The notes below the pieces were generated by a model that did no database searches, was not told the origin of the DNA, and saw only the letters and a program-made list of their open reading frames with translations. Positions 1-8,313 of a stretch of DNA of 64,000 nt are shown piece by piece. A program made the position numbers and the translations under genes. The stretch spans positions 1-64,000 of the forward strand of contig JAXDII010000100.1 in NCBI GenBank assembly GCA_034664085.1, read 5' to 3'. The stretch's first letter is position 1. Each line of letters begins with the position of its first letter. This DNA is from JACVRW01 sp034664085. GTDB lineage: Bacteria; Actinomycetota; Thermoleophilia; Solirubrobacterales; Thermoleophilaceae.

Positions 1-29
1 GTGACCCCTTCCAGGGCGATCTCAGCCAC
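1..29 (-). CDS. Sugar ABC transporter ATPase, N-terminal fragment
   Basis: Only the first nine codons are in the window: a GTG start at 29 followed by codons for MAEIALEGV, running off the left edge. This is the usual opening of UgpC/MsmX-type ATPases that energise MalFG-type sugar importers. GGAG lies about 10 bases upstream of the GTG. The gene follows the alcohol dehydrogenase by 6 bp and would complete the importer whose binding protein and permeases lie upstream. The call rests on position and a short peptide, so it is tentative. Confidence 0.55.
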
Positions 30-35
30 CTGGCA

Positions 36-1067
36 TCACTCCCATACGAACACCGCCTTCTCGGTGGTGCGCTCGTCGAACATCCGGAAGGCCGTCTCGG
101 CCTCGTCGAGGGCAAAGCGGTGCGTGATCAGGCGCTCGGGCGCCAGCCCGCGCCCGACCACGAAGCGGGCGATCTCCGGGTACTCCCAGAGCGGGAAGTA
201 CCAGCCGCCGATCACCCGCAGCAGCTTGCGGATGATCTGGTCACTGGGGTTGATCATGGTGGACTTGGACTCCCCCACGAACGCGACCGCGCCCTGGCGG
301 CGGGCGGCGTCCAGCGCGGCGTTCTGCGCCGGCGGGGCGCCCGAGCAGTCGACCGCGACGTCAACCCCCTGCCCGTCGGTCAGCTCCAGCAGGCGCGCCA
401 CCGGGTCCTCGCGCTCGCTGTTGACGGCCTCGTCCGCGCCCAGTGCGCCGGCCAGCTCCAGCCGGGCGTCGATCACGTCCACCGCGATCACGCGCGCTCC
501 GCGGCCCTTCGCCACCAGCACCCCTGCGGCCCCCATCGGCCCGAGGCCGAAGATGGCGACGGTCGTGGCGCCGGACACGTCGAGGCGCTTCTGGGTGTGG
601 TACTGGGTGCCGACCATGTCGGTCAGCACGGCGCCCGCCTCGTACGAGAGCTCCTCGGGCAGCTTCAGGCAGTTGACCGCCGGCACGACGAGGTAGTCGG
701 CGTCCCCGCCGTCGACGTCGAAGCCGACGCACTTCCAGCTCTCGCACAGCATCCGGTAGCCCCGCAGGCAGTGCTCGCAGTGGCCGCACCCGATCGCCAG
801 GTAGATCGTCACGCGGTCGCCGGCCGCCAGGCTCTCCACGCCGGGGCCGACCTCCACCACGTCGCCGGCGGGCTCGTGCCCGGGCACGACGAGCCCCTTG
901 CCGGCGTCCTCGCCGCCGACGATCGGCGTGCCGTAGTAGAGCGACATGTCGCTGCGGCAGAGCGCCGAGGCGCGTGTCCGGACCACGACGTCGCCCGGCC
1001 CCGGCGTGGGGTCGGGCCGGTCGACGACCTCGACGCGCCGGTCTCCGGGAAGCAGCACGGCCTTCAT
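36..1067 (-). CDS. Zinc-dependent alcohol dehydrogenase (MDR family)
   Basis: This 343-residue medium-chain dehydrogenase should oxidise a sugar, polyol or other secondary alcohol with NAD(P). Catalytic zinc ligands are visible as C37 and the GHE motif at 63-65. The structural zinc site is C94, C97, C100 and C108. The Rossmann loop GLGPMG lies near residue 174. The ATG start has a strong GAGGAGG ribosome site. The gene follows the second permease of the sugar importer by 16 bp, so it is probably co-transcribed and acts on the imported substrate. Sorbitol/threonine-dehydrogenase-like enzymes have the same layout, so the substrate cannot be read from sequence. Confidence 0.88.
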   Translation of the reverse strand: MKAVLLPGDRRVEVVDRPDPTPGPGDVVVRTRASALCRSDMSLYYGTPIVGGEDAGKGLVVPGHEPAGDVVEVGPGVESLAAGDRVTIYLAIGCGHCEHCLRGYRMLCESWKCVGFDVDGGDADYLVVPAVNCLKLPEELSYEAGAVLTDMVGTQYHTQKRLDVSGATTVAIFGLGPMGAAGVLVAKGRGARVIAVDVIDARLELAGALGADEAVNSEREDPVARLLELTDGQGVDVAVDCSGAPPAQNAALDAARRQGAVAFVGESKSTMINPSDQIIRKLLRVIGGWYFPLWEYPEIARFVVGRGLAPERLITHRFALDEAETAFRMFDERTTEKAVFVWE

Positions 1068-1083
1068 CCGTCCTCCTCGTTGG

Positions 1084-1929
1084 TCACTTGACAGCTCCGA
1101 AGGTCAGGCCCGACACGAAGCGCCGGCGCAGGATCAGCACCAGCACCAGGATCGGCGCGACGATCACCACGCTGGCGGCGGTGAGATAGCCGTACTGGGT
1201 GCCGAAGAGGCCGGTGAACTCGGCCACGCCCACCGGTGCCGTCTTGACTTGGTCGCGGGTCAGCGTGAGCGCGAACAGGAACTCGTTCCACGACAGGACG
1301 ATGCTGAGGATCGCGGCCGTGGCGATGCCGGGCATGACCAGCGGCAGGATCACCCGCAGCAGCACCCCGGTGCGCGTGGCGCCGTCCACCAGCGCCGCCT
1401 GCTCGACCTCCGGCGGGATCTGGTTGATCGTGCTGCGCAGCACCCAGATCACCATCGGCAGGTTGAAGGCCGCGTACGGCACGACCAGCACCGGGTAGGT
1501 GTCGGTCAGCTGCAGCTCGCCGGCCAGGACGAACACCGGGATCACCGCCACGATCGGCGGGAACATGATCGTCGAGAGGATCCAGCTCGACAGCGCCCGC
1601 CGCGGCCGGAAGCGCGTCATCGTGAGCGCGTAGGCGGCGGGCAGCCCGACGGCCAGCGCGAGCGCGGTGGCCGAGAGCGAGACGATCGCGCTGTGCCAGA
1701 CGAGCGGCGCGAAGGCCTCCGAGGATGCCGTGTTGCCGCTCAGGATGTCGGAGTAGTTGTCGAGCGTCGGCGTGAAGTTCCACTCCGGCGGCACCGAGAT
1801 CGCGATCGCCCCGGGCTTGATCGACGTGACCAGGATGAACACGAACGGCACCATCGCGAGCAGGATCCAGGTCCACACCGCCGCGCGACCGAGCACACGC
1901 CCGCCGCGTCTGAGTGCCAGCGGCGTCAT
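1084..1929 (-). CDS. Carbohydrate ABC transporter permease (MalG type)
   Basis: A 281-residue inner-membrane permease with about six membrane segments and the cytoplasmic EAA loop (EQAALVDGATRTGVLLRVILP) that docks the ATPase. It pairs with the permease encoded upstream and would move a sugar into the cytoplasm. The start is the ATG at 1929, which overlaps the stop of the upstream permease as ATGA and has GGAGG just before it. A longer open frame extends upstream on this strand, but that part reads as a shadow of the neighbouring gene. The C-terminus ends in LTFGAVK, typical for MalG relatives. Confidence 0.92.
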   Translation of the reverse strand: MTPLALRRGGRVLGRAAVWTWILLAMVPFVFILVTSIKPGAIAISVPPEWNFTPTLDNYSDILSGNTASSEAFAPLVWHSAIVSLSATALALAVGLPAAYALTMTRFRPRRALSSWILSTIMFPPIVAVIPVFVLAGELQLTDTYPVLVVPYAAFNLPMVIWVLRSTINQIPPEVEQAALVDGATRTGVLLRVILPLVMPGIATAAILSIVLSWNEFLFALTLTRDQVKTAPVGVAEFTGLFGTQYGYLTAASVVIVAPILVLVLILRRRFVSGLTFGAVK

Positions 1930-2834
1930 CGCGCCTCCAGCACGTCGGTGTGGCGGGTGACCAGCCGCAGGATCTGCGGGACGATCAGCAGCAGCAGGAG
2001 CAGGAACACGATCCCCAGGGCGGCCGCCGCGCCGATCGAGAAGTCCTGGAGCGCGACGCGGTAGATCGTGAGGTTGATCAGCTCGGTCGAGCGGCCCGGG
2101 CCGCCGCCGGTGAGCACGTTGACCGTCGCGAACGTCTTGAACGCCTCCACCACCCGCAGCAGCAGCGCGATCGCGATGAACGGCATCAGCAGCGGCAGCG
2201 TCACGTAGCGAAACTGCTGCCAGCGCGTTGCGCCGTCCACGGCGGCCGCCTGCCGCGGCTCCTCGTCGACGCCCTGGAGCCCGGCGATCAGGACGAGCGC
2301 CACGAACGGCGTCCACTGCCACACGTCGAGCCCCACCAGCGCGACCCAGGCGGTTTCGGGATGGCTGAGCCACTCGACCGGGGAGCCCATGATCCCCAGC
2401 TCCGTGGCGTAGTGGTCGATCCAGCCGAAGTTGGGGTCCAGCAGCTGGCGCCAGATCAGCGCCGAGACCGCCGGCGTCATCGCGAACGGCACCAGCAGCA
2501 GCGTCGACGCGATGCTGTTGGAGGTGGTGCGCCGCGCCAGCGGAACCGCGATCAGGAGCCCCAGCGCCATCTCCATGGTGACCGCGATCGCGACGAAGGC
2601 GAGCGTGATCAGCAGGTCGTGCCGGATCGTGCCGTTCGTGAAGACGAACTCGTAGTTGTCGAAGCCGGTGAACTGCCGCGGCGTCGTCCCGAGCAGCGTG
2701 AAGTCGAAGAAGCTCGAGTAGAGCAGGTAGATCGCGGGCGCGATCGTGAGCGCGGCCAGGATCGCGAGGGCCGGGGCCACCAGCAGCCAACCGGCCCGCC
2801 GTTCCGCGGAGCGCCTCTTGCGACCTCCAGCCAA
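1926..2834 (-). CDS. Carbohydrate ABC transporter permease (MalF/UgpA type)
   Basis: A 302-residue permease. After a basic N-terminus (AGGRKRRSAERR) the first membrane helix starts at about residue 15. The EAA loop reads RQAAAVDGATRWQQF near residue 195. It forms a heterodimer with the MalG-type partner, whose start codon overlaps its stop. The reading frame starts at TTG, 4 bp after the binding-protein stop. No ATG alternative precedes the first helix and no strong ribosome site is evident, so translation may depend on coupling to the upstream gene. Confidence 0.9.
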   Translation of the reverse strand: MAGGRKRRSAERRAGWLLVAPALAILAALTIAPAIYLLYSSFFDFTLLGTTPRQFTGFDNYEFVFTNGTIRHDLLITLAFVAIAVTMEMALGLLIAVPLARRTTSNSIASTLLLVPFAMTPAVSALIWRQLLDPNFGWIDHYATELGIMGSPVEWLSHPETAWVALVGLDVWQWTPFVALVLIAGLQGVDEEPRQAAAVDGATRWQQFRYVTLPLLMPFIAIALLLRVVEAFKTFATVNVLTGGGPGRSTELINLTIYRVALQDFSIGAAAALGIVFLLLLLLIVPQILRLVTRHTDVLEAR

Positions 2835-2838
2835 ACGC

Positions 2839-4281
2839 CTAGAGGTAGCCCGCCTGCTTCAGCGCGTCCTCGGTCTCTCCGGCGGCGGCCGTGAGCGCTT
2901 CCTCCGGGGACTGGCTGCCGGTCGCCGCCTTGTTCACGGCCACGGCCACGGCGTTGGACACGTCGCCGTAGTTCGTCAGCCGCGCGCGGCCGACTCCGAC
3001 CTCGAGCGACTTCCCGAGCACCTCGTAGAAGTTGCCGAACGCCTCCTTGACCGCGTCGTCGCTGGCCGCCCGGTCGTAGACCGACACGCGCGTGGGATGC
3101 AGCTGCTTAGTCAGCATCTTGCTCTGGACGTCGGAGCTGGTGAGCCACGCGATCGTGCGATACGCCCAGTCCTTGTTCTTGGCGGACTTCGGGATGCTCA
3201 GCATCCAGGTCCCGAAGTGCGGGCCCTCCTGCACCTTCTTCGGCACGGTGGCGTAGGAGACCTCGCCGTCGACGTTCGGCTTCAGCGCCATGTTGTGGTA
3301 GTTGAATCCCATCGCCGTCAGGCCCGCTCCGAAGGTGTTCGTGACGGTGTCCCACGACGCCGACGTGGTGCCGGGCGGCGTGACCTTCTCGGTGTTGATC
3401 AGGTCCGCGTAGTACTGCAGCGCCTCCACGCCCTCGGGCGTGTTGAAGGCGATCTTGAAGTCGTCGGTGACCAGGTGGCCGTCGCCGCCGTAGCTGGCGA
3501 GCAGCGTCTTGAAGTCGTCGGTCGACCAGTCGCCGACGCCGGCCATCATCGTCGTGCCCCACCGCTTCTCGCTCGGGCGCGTGAAGAACTTCGCGACCGT
3601 CACGAAGTCGTCCCAGGTCGTGGGAACCGCCAGGTCCTTGCCGTTCTGGCTCTTGAAGGCGGCCTTCTCCTTCTCGTCATCGAAGAGGTCGGTCCGGTAC
3701 GACATCGTCAGCGCGTTCGCCTGGATCGGCAGCCCGTAGACGTCGAAGCCCTGCTCCCGGATCCCGTCGACCTCCGGCGGGCCCTCGCTGTCGGGGAAGT
3801 GGACGTGCGACTTCTTGGCGTCGTAGACCGCGGTGTCGTAGAAGACCTTCGGGATGAAGTCCTCGGTGTCGACCTTCGCCGTGTCGTTGAGCTTGGAGTC
3901 CTTGATGTAGTCGCCGAGCGGCTCGATCTTGCCCACGATCGCCGGCATCCACGGCGTGTCGACGATCATCACGTCGTAGTTGGCACTCTGCGCCGCGAGC
4001 TCCGAGAAGACCTTCTGCTGGAGCGCGTCGTACGGGATCGTGTCCATGTTGAGCCGGATGCCGAACTCGTCCCGATAGTCCGAGAGCACGCCCTTGACCG
4101 CCTCGGAGTTGGCCTCCACGGTCGCGTAGAGCATGTTCAGGGTCTTGGGCTTCGCGCCCCCGGAGGAGTCGTCGCCGCCACACGCGCTCCACAGCCCTCC
4201 GCCGATCACTGCTCCACCGGACACCGCCGCCGTGGTCTTGAGGAAACCTCGCCTGGTCGTAGGGAGGTCAACGATCGACAT
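2839..4281 (-). CDS. Extracellular solute-binding protein, Tat-exported lipoprotein
   Basis: A 480-residue family-1 type solute-binding protein, the substrate receptor of the sugar importer encoded downstream. The N-terminus carries a twin-arginine motif, RRGFLK at residues 10-15, a hydrophobic stretch, and a lipobox ending at C34 (LWSAC), so it is probably exported folded by Tat and lipid-anchored. The ATG at 4281 was chosen because a long purine-rich GGAGGAGGAGG site precedes it; the frame remains open further upstream. It is the first gene of the operon and diverges from the ROK regulator, whose likely operator lies between them. Confidence 0.9.
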   Translation of the reverse strand: MSIVDLPTTRRGFLKTTAAVSGGAVIGGGLWSACGGDDSSGGAKPKTLNMLYATVEANSEAVKGVLSDYRDEFGIRLNMDTIPYDALQQKVFSELAAQSANYDVMIVDTPWMPAIVGKIEPLGDYIKDSKLNDTAKVDTEDFIPKVFYDTAVYDAKKSHVHFPDSEGPPEVDGIREQGFDVYGLPIQANALTMSYRTDLFDDEKEKAAFKSQNGKDLAVPTTWDDFVTVAKFFTRPSEKRWGTTMMAGVGDWSTDDFKTLLASYGGDGHLVTDDFKIAFNTPEGVEALQYYADLINTEKVTPPGTTSASWDTVTNTFGAGLTAMGFNYHNMALKPNVDGEVSYATVPKKVQEGPHFGTWMLSIPKSAKNKDWAYRTIAWLTSSDVQSKMLTKQLHPTRVSVYDRAASDDAVKEAFGNFYEVLGKSLEVGVGRARLTNYGDVSNAVAVAVNKAATGSQSPEEALTAAAGETEDALKQAGYL

Positions 4282-4323
4282 GCGGACTCCTCCTCCTCCG
4301 GGGTCTGATCTTGCGGCGGCGCG

Positions 4324-4360
4324 AACGTACCAGAACTTTTTACGGCGTTCAACCAAAAGT
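4324..4360 (-). promoter_or_regulatory. Predicted promoter with overlapping inverted repeat (sugar ABC operon)
   Basis: On the minus strand, TTGAAC (4347-4352) and TACGTT (4324-4329) are separated by 17 bp, a good -35/-10 pair for the binding-protein operon. An inverted repeat ACTTTT (4335-4340) / AAAAGT (4355-4360) with a 14-bp spacer covers the spacer and -35 box. Its position suits a repressor operator, most simply for the divergently encoded ROK protein. This is inference from position and symmetry. Confidence 0.45.
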
Positions 4361-4411
4361 CCCGGCGCTTACGTCAATAACCCCCTATCTTTATGAAGCT
4401 AGGAACAGTAA

Positions 4412-5650
4412 GTGGTCCGCGCACCAAATCCTGCTTCACTCCCAGCCGTGGAACCGATGACTCGAGCGGGCGGCGAGGGCTTCGGCCCCGGAGCCGTGCT
4501 GCGCCTGATCCGGGACAGCGGCGAGATCACTCGCAGCGAGCTGATCGCCCGCACCGGGCTGGGGCGCTCCGCTGTCGCGCAGCGCGTGGACGCGCTGATC
4601 GCCCGCGGGCTGCTCAGCACCGGCGAGGCGCCCTCGACGGGCGGGCGGCGGCCGGCCACGCTGATGTTCAACCCGCACGCCGGCCTGGTGCTCGGCGCGG
4701 ACCTGGGCGCCACGCATTCGCGCCTGGCGGTGGCCGACCTGGCCGGGACCCCGCTGGCGGAGGTGCGCCGCGACATCCGCATCGATGAGGGCCCCGACGC
4801 CGTGCTCGACTGGGTCGAGCAGGGCTTCGACCAGGTGCTGGCCGAGGCCGGCCGCGACGACGCGGACGTGCGCGCGATCGGCATCGGCGTGCCCGGTCCG
4901 GTCGAGTTCGTCTCCGGACGCCCGGCCAGCCCGCCGATCATGCCGGGCTGGGACGACTACGCGATCCCCGAGCGGCTGCGCGAGCGCCACGACGTGCCCG
5001 TGCTGGTGGACAACGACGTCAACATCATGGCCGTCGGCGAGCACTGGACGCGCTGGCCCGAGCGCGACAACCTGCTCTTCGTCAAGGTCGGCACCGGCAT
5101 CGGCTGCGGGATCGTGGCCGACGGCGACATCTATCGCGGCGCGCAGGGCGCCGCCGGCGACATCGGGCACATCCAGGTCGGCGGCCACCCCGACGTGGTC
5201 TGCGAGTGCGGCAACGTCGCCTGCCTCGAGGCGATCGCCTCGGGCCGGGCGCTGGCGCGCGCCCTGCGCGAGCGCGGCCTCGACGCCGACGACAGCCGCG
5301 CCGTCGTCGCCCTCGTCAAGACGCAGAACACGGAGGCCGTCCGCCTCGTGCGGCACGCGGGCAGGCTGATCGGCGAGGTGCTGGCCGGCCTGGTCAACGC
5401 CTTCAACCCGTCGGTGATCGTGGTGGGCGGCGACCTCGCCGCCGCCGACGAGCAGCTCTTCGCCGGCATCCGCGAGGTGGTCTACCAGCGCTCGACGGCG
5501 CTGGCCACGCGGCACCTCCAGATCGCCCACAGCTCCCTGGACGATCGCGCCGGCGTGATCGGCGCCGCGGTGATGGCGATCGAGCACATCCTCTCGCCGG
5601 AGGCGATCGACCAGCACGTGCTGGACGGCGCTCCGGTCAGCGGCGCCTGA
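4412..5650 (+). CDS. ROK-family transcriptional regulator
   Basis: A 412-residue repressor of the NagC/XylR type that should sense a sugar and control the adjacent importer operon. Residues 27-72 form a winged helix-turn-helix (GEITRSELIARTGLGRSAV). The remainder is a sugar-kinase fold with LGADLGATHSR for the phosphate loop, DNDVN around the catalytic aspartate, and the zinc motif CECGNVACLE (C264, C266, C271). In the usual ExGH motif the glutamate is aspartate (GDIGH). The GTG start has AGGA 7 bases upstream; an in-frame ATG at 4457 is the alternative. It ends 2 bp from the convergent GMC gene. Confidence 0.9.
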   Translation: MVRAPNPASLPAVEPMTRAGGEGFGPGAVLRLIRDSGEITRSELIARTGLGRSAVAQRVDALIARGLLSTGEAPSTGGRRPATLMFNPHAGLVLGADLGATHSRLAVADLAGTPLAEVRRDIRIDEGPDAVLDWVEQGFDQVLAEAGRDDADVRAIGIGVPGPVEFVSGRPASPPIMPGWDDYAIPERLRERHDVPVLVDNDVNIMAVGEHWTRWPERDNLLFVKVGTGIGCGIVADGDIYRGAQGAAGDIGHIQVGGHPDVVCECGNVACLEAIASGRALARALRERGLDADDSRAVVALVKTQNTEAVRLVRHAGRLIGEVLAGLVNAFNPSVIVVGGDLAAADEQLFAGIREVVYQRSTALATRHLQIAHSSLDDRAGVIGAAVMAIEHILSPEAIDQHVLDGAPVSGA

Positions 5651-5652
5651 GC

Positions 5653-7365
5653 TCAGGCACCGCGCTCGTCCAACAGGTGCTCAGCGCACCAGTAGGCGAG
5701 TGCCTGGATCGTCAGCGTCGGGTTGTAGGCGCCGTAGCTGGGGAACTGGCCGCCGCCGATGGCATAGAGGCCGGCGCACTCGTGGACCTGTCCGTACACG
5801 TCGGTCACCGAGCTGGCCGGGTCCTCGCCCAGCCGGTGCACCCCAACGTCGTGGGTGGACATGTGGTACGGCGGCCGCGCCGAGTCCTGCCAGCGCTCCA
5901 GCACGCCCATCTCGTCGGCGATCCGGTGCTTGATCCGGCTCAGGTAGCTCACCGTCGCCACGTCGATCTCGTCCCAGTCGTGCGTGATGCGCAGCACCGG
6001 CATCCCAAACGGGTCGTTGACCACAGGGTCGAGGTCGCAGTAGTGGCGCGGTGACGGGAAGCTCGACGTCTGCGAGTACATCCGGTGCAGGCGCGTGTAG
6101 TTGTCGCGCAGCCACTCCTTCAGCCCCGGCCCCCAGCGCGGACCGTCCGGCGGCATGATGTGGAACGCCTCGATCGGCTGGAGGTCGCCGGTCACGCTGA
6201 GCACCGGCGCGCCCCACACGGCGCCCGCGTCGTTGTCGGGGATCAGCTCCGAGGTGAAGTCGTCGATCACGCTGGCCGCCGTGAGCGGCCCCATGAACGG
6301 GTTCGTCGCCTCCGGGAGGACCGAGGTGAACCAGCCGTAGCTGTGGGTCATGAAGTTGCGGCCGACCTGGCCGTTCTCGTTGATGCCCGAGGCCAGCAGC
6401 AGCCGCACGTTCTCGAGCGCGTAGCACGCGAGCACCACGATCTCGGCGCGCACCTCGCGCACCTGGCCGTCGCCCGCGAAGTAGGAGACGCCGATCGCCC
6501 GTCCCGACTCGTCGCGGTCGACGCGGAACGCGCGCGCGAAGGGGCGCACCTCGAAGTTGCCGGTCGCCCGCGCCGCGGGGATCGACGTGACCTGCGTCGT
6601 CGACTTGGCGCCCACGTGGCAGGGAAAGCCGTGGCAGAAGCCGCAGTAGACGCAGCCCGCGCGTCCCCGGTACGGCTCCGAGTTGATCCCGCTCGGGGTG
6701 GGATACGGGTGGAACCCGAGCCGCCGGCACGCCTCGACGAAGCGGTGGTCGGCGGCGGCCTGGTGGAGCGGCGGCATCGGGTAATCGCGCGCACGCGGGG
6801 CCTCGAAGGGGTTGCCGCCCTCTCGCAGCTCGCCGCCGACGTTGCCCGCCGCCCCGGAGACACCCTGCTCCCACTCGACCATGTCGTAGTAGGGCTCGAG
6901 GTCCGCGTAGCCGAACGGCCAGTCGACCAGCGTGGTGTCGTCGGGGAGCCGTTCCTCGCCGAAGCGCTCGACGATCGTGCTGCGCATGCGGAAGTCGGCC
7001 TCGCGGAAGCGGAACGCCGCCCCGCCCCAGTGGATCGAGCCCCCGCCCGTGCCGATCGACGGCAGCCCGTAGAGCGGCTCGTCCACGCCGAGCGGGCCCG
7101 CCGACCACGGCGCGACCACGGCGCGGTCGTCGCTCGTCGCGCGCCAGGTGACCGGGTCCTTGGTGAGGGCCGCGACGATCGCGTTGCGCTGGTAGTAGCG
7201 CACCTCGTCGTGCTTGATCTCGAAGTCCTCTTGCGTGTAGTCGGGCCCCTTCTCGAGCCCCACCGTGCGCAGGCCGGCCCCGGCCAGGCGCTCCGCCATG
7301 ATCGCCCCCGCCGCCCCGAGGCCGACCACTACGGCGTCGGCGTGCTCGATGACCGGGTCAGCCAT
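5653..7365 (-). CDS. GMC-family FAD oxidoreductase (gluconate/polyol dehydrogenase large subunit type)
   Basis: A 570-residue flavoenzyme that oxidises a sugar or polyol. The FAD loop GLGAAG is at residues 15-20, the second glycine-rich motif reads GTGGGSIHWGG, and the C-terminal GMC signature has the catalytic His and Asn context (HDVGVHRLG; AYNPTLTIQALA). A compact cysteine cluster, C238, C241, C244 and C249 (CVYCGFCHGFPC), resembles the iron-sulfur region of FAD glucose/gluconate dehydrogenases. The ATG at 7365 overlaps the end of the small-subunit gene by 8 bp. There is no signal peptide. It is the last gene of the DeoR-controlled operon. Confidence 0.9.
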   Translation of the reverse strand: MADPVIEHADAVVVGLGAAGAIMAERLAGAGLRTVGLEKGPDYTQEDFEIKHDEVRYYQRNAIVAALTKDPVTWRATSDDRAVVAPWSAGPLGVDEPLYGLPSIGTGGGSIHWGGAAFRFREADFRMRSTIVERFGEERLPDDTTLVDWPFGYADLEPYYDMVEWEQGVSGAAGNVGGELREGGNPFEAPRARDYPMPPLHQAAADHRFVEACRRLGFHPYPTPSGINSEPYRGRAGCVYCGFCHGFPCHVGAKSTTQVTSIPAARATGNFEVRPFARAFRVDRDESGRAIGVSYFAGDGQVREVRAEIVVLACYALENVRLLLASGINENGQVGRNFMTHSYGWFTSVLPEATNPFMGPLTAASVIDDFTSELIPDNDAGAVWGAPVLSVTGDLQPIEAFHIMPPDGPRWGPGLKEWLRDNYTRLHRMYSQTSSFPSPRHYCDLDPVVNDPFGMPVLRITHDWDEIDVATVSYLSRIKHRIADEMGVLERWQDSARPPYHMSTHDVGVHRLGEDPASSVTDVYGQVHECAGLYAIGGGQFPSYGAYNPTLTIQALAYWCAEHLLDERGA

Positions 7366-7894
7366 CGGCGTCGCGCTCGGCGCGCTCGCGCAGGTCGGCG
7401 AGCGTGGACAGCGGGATCGCCGTGGCGTCGAAGCCGGGCCGCATCTGCTCGACGCGGTAGCCCCACTGCGCCCCGGGGAAGCCGACCAGGCGCCAGCCCA
7501 CCCCGTCGCGGTTGCCGCCGTAGGCGGGGTCGCAGAACATGCCCTGCACGGTGTGCTCGCGCACCAGGGCGAACAGCCGCCCCAGCAGCGAGCCGCCGAC
7601 ATCGGCCTGGGCCAAGCCGTCGAGCTCACCGACCACGTCGTCCTGCTCGCCGATATCGAGCTCGGAGAAGCGGCGGCCGTGGCGCTCCTCGCAGTGACGG
7701 TCGAGCTCGCGCAGCGCCTGGCGGTAGAACCCCTGCTGGTCGCGGAAGAACCCGGCCAGGCCGCGGTCGATGTAGGTCACCACGCCCGCCTCGCGCGCGC
7801 CGGGATCGGCCTCGTCACCGGGCATGATCCGGCACGCGAGGGCCTCCACCGTCGCGGCCTCCGCCCGGTTGAGGAAGAGCAGGGCTTCGCTCAC
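7358..7894 (-). CDS. Gluconate 2-dehydrogenase subunit 3-like small subunit
   Basis: A 178-residue protein matching the small (gamma) subunit that accompanies GMC dehydrogenases: an N-terminal helix with ACRIMPGD, a central helical region, and the GWRLVGFPGAQWGYR block near the C-terminus. Family members often carry a Tat signal that exports the folded large subunit. This one begins directly with the mature domain and has no twin-arginine motif, so the complex is predicted to be cytoplasmic. The GTG start at 7894 overlaps the cupin stop as GTGA. The following gene is the GMC large subunit. Confidence 0.82.
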   Translation of the reverse strand: MSEALLFLNRAEAATVEALACRIMPGDEADPGAREAGVVTYIDRGLAGFFRDQQGFYRQALRELDRHCEERHGRRFSELDIGEQDDVVGELDGLAQADVGGSLLGRLFALVREHTVQGMFCDPAYGGNRDGVGWRLVGFPGAQWGYRVEQMRPGFDATAIPLSTLADLRERAERDADG

Positions 7895-8313
7895 TCGGCG
7901 GCCTGAGCCCGCCTGAACACCGGCGGCGTGCCGGGCGCCAGCTCCCTGAAGTCGGGCAGCTCCGCGAGCCCGTTCTCGGGCCCGGCGGGGCTGTAGATCG
8001 CCAGCACGTGCATCGGGGTCCAGCCGGTGTTCTGGGTCGAGTGGAACACGTCGGGGGCGATGTAGATCGAGTCCCCCGGCCCCACCTCGAACGGCTCGTC
8101 GTCGTCGACCATCTGCTCGCCCGTGCCGGCCACGACGAAGAGGATCTCCGCCGCACCGGGATGGTTGTGCCGGCCGTGGCCCTCGCCCGGCTGCATGATG
8201 ACCTGCCCGAAGGTGACGCCGGCCTCGGGGTTCGTGGCCTCGCTCACGAGCCACTTGATCGAGCCCCACTCGAAGCTCTGGGTGGGGACGCTTGCTGGAT
8301 CAATCGCGGGCAT
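7891..8313 (-). CDS. Cupin-domain protein
   Basis: A 140-residue single-domain cupin. Motif 1 reads PGEGHGRHNHPGAAEILFVVAG (His, His and Glu metal ligands); motif 2 contains GDSIYIAPDVFHSTQN with the fourth ligand histidine. Small cupins of this kind are sugar isomerases, epimerases or metal-binding accessory proteins; the exact role cannot be told from sequence. The ATG at 8313 lies inside the 3' end of the upstream TIM-barrel gene (14-bp overlap), indicating tight coupling within the operon. Confidence 0.8.
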   Translation of the reverse strand: MPAIDPASVPTQSFEWGSIKWLVSEATNPEAGVTFGQVIMQPGEGHGRHNHPGAAEILFVVAGTGEQMVDDDEPFEVGPGDSIYIAPDVFHSTQNTGWTPMHVLAIYSPAGPENGLAELPDFRELAPGTPPVFRRAQAAE

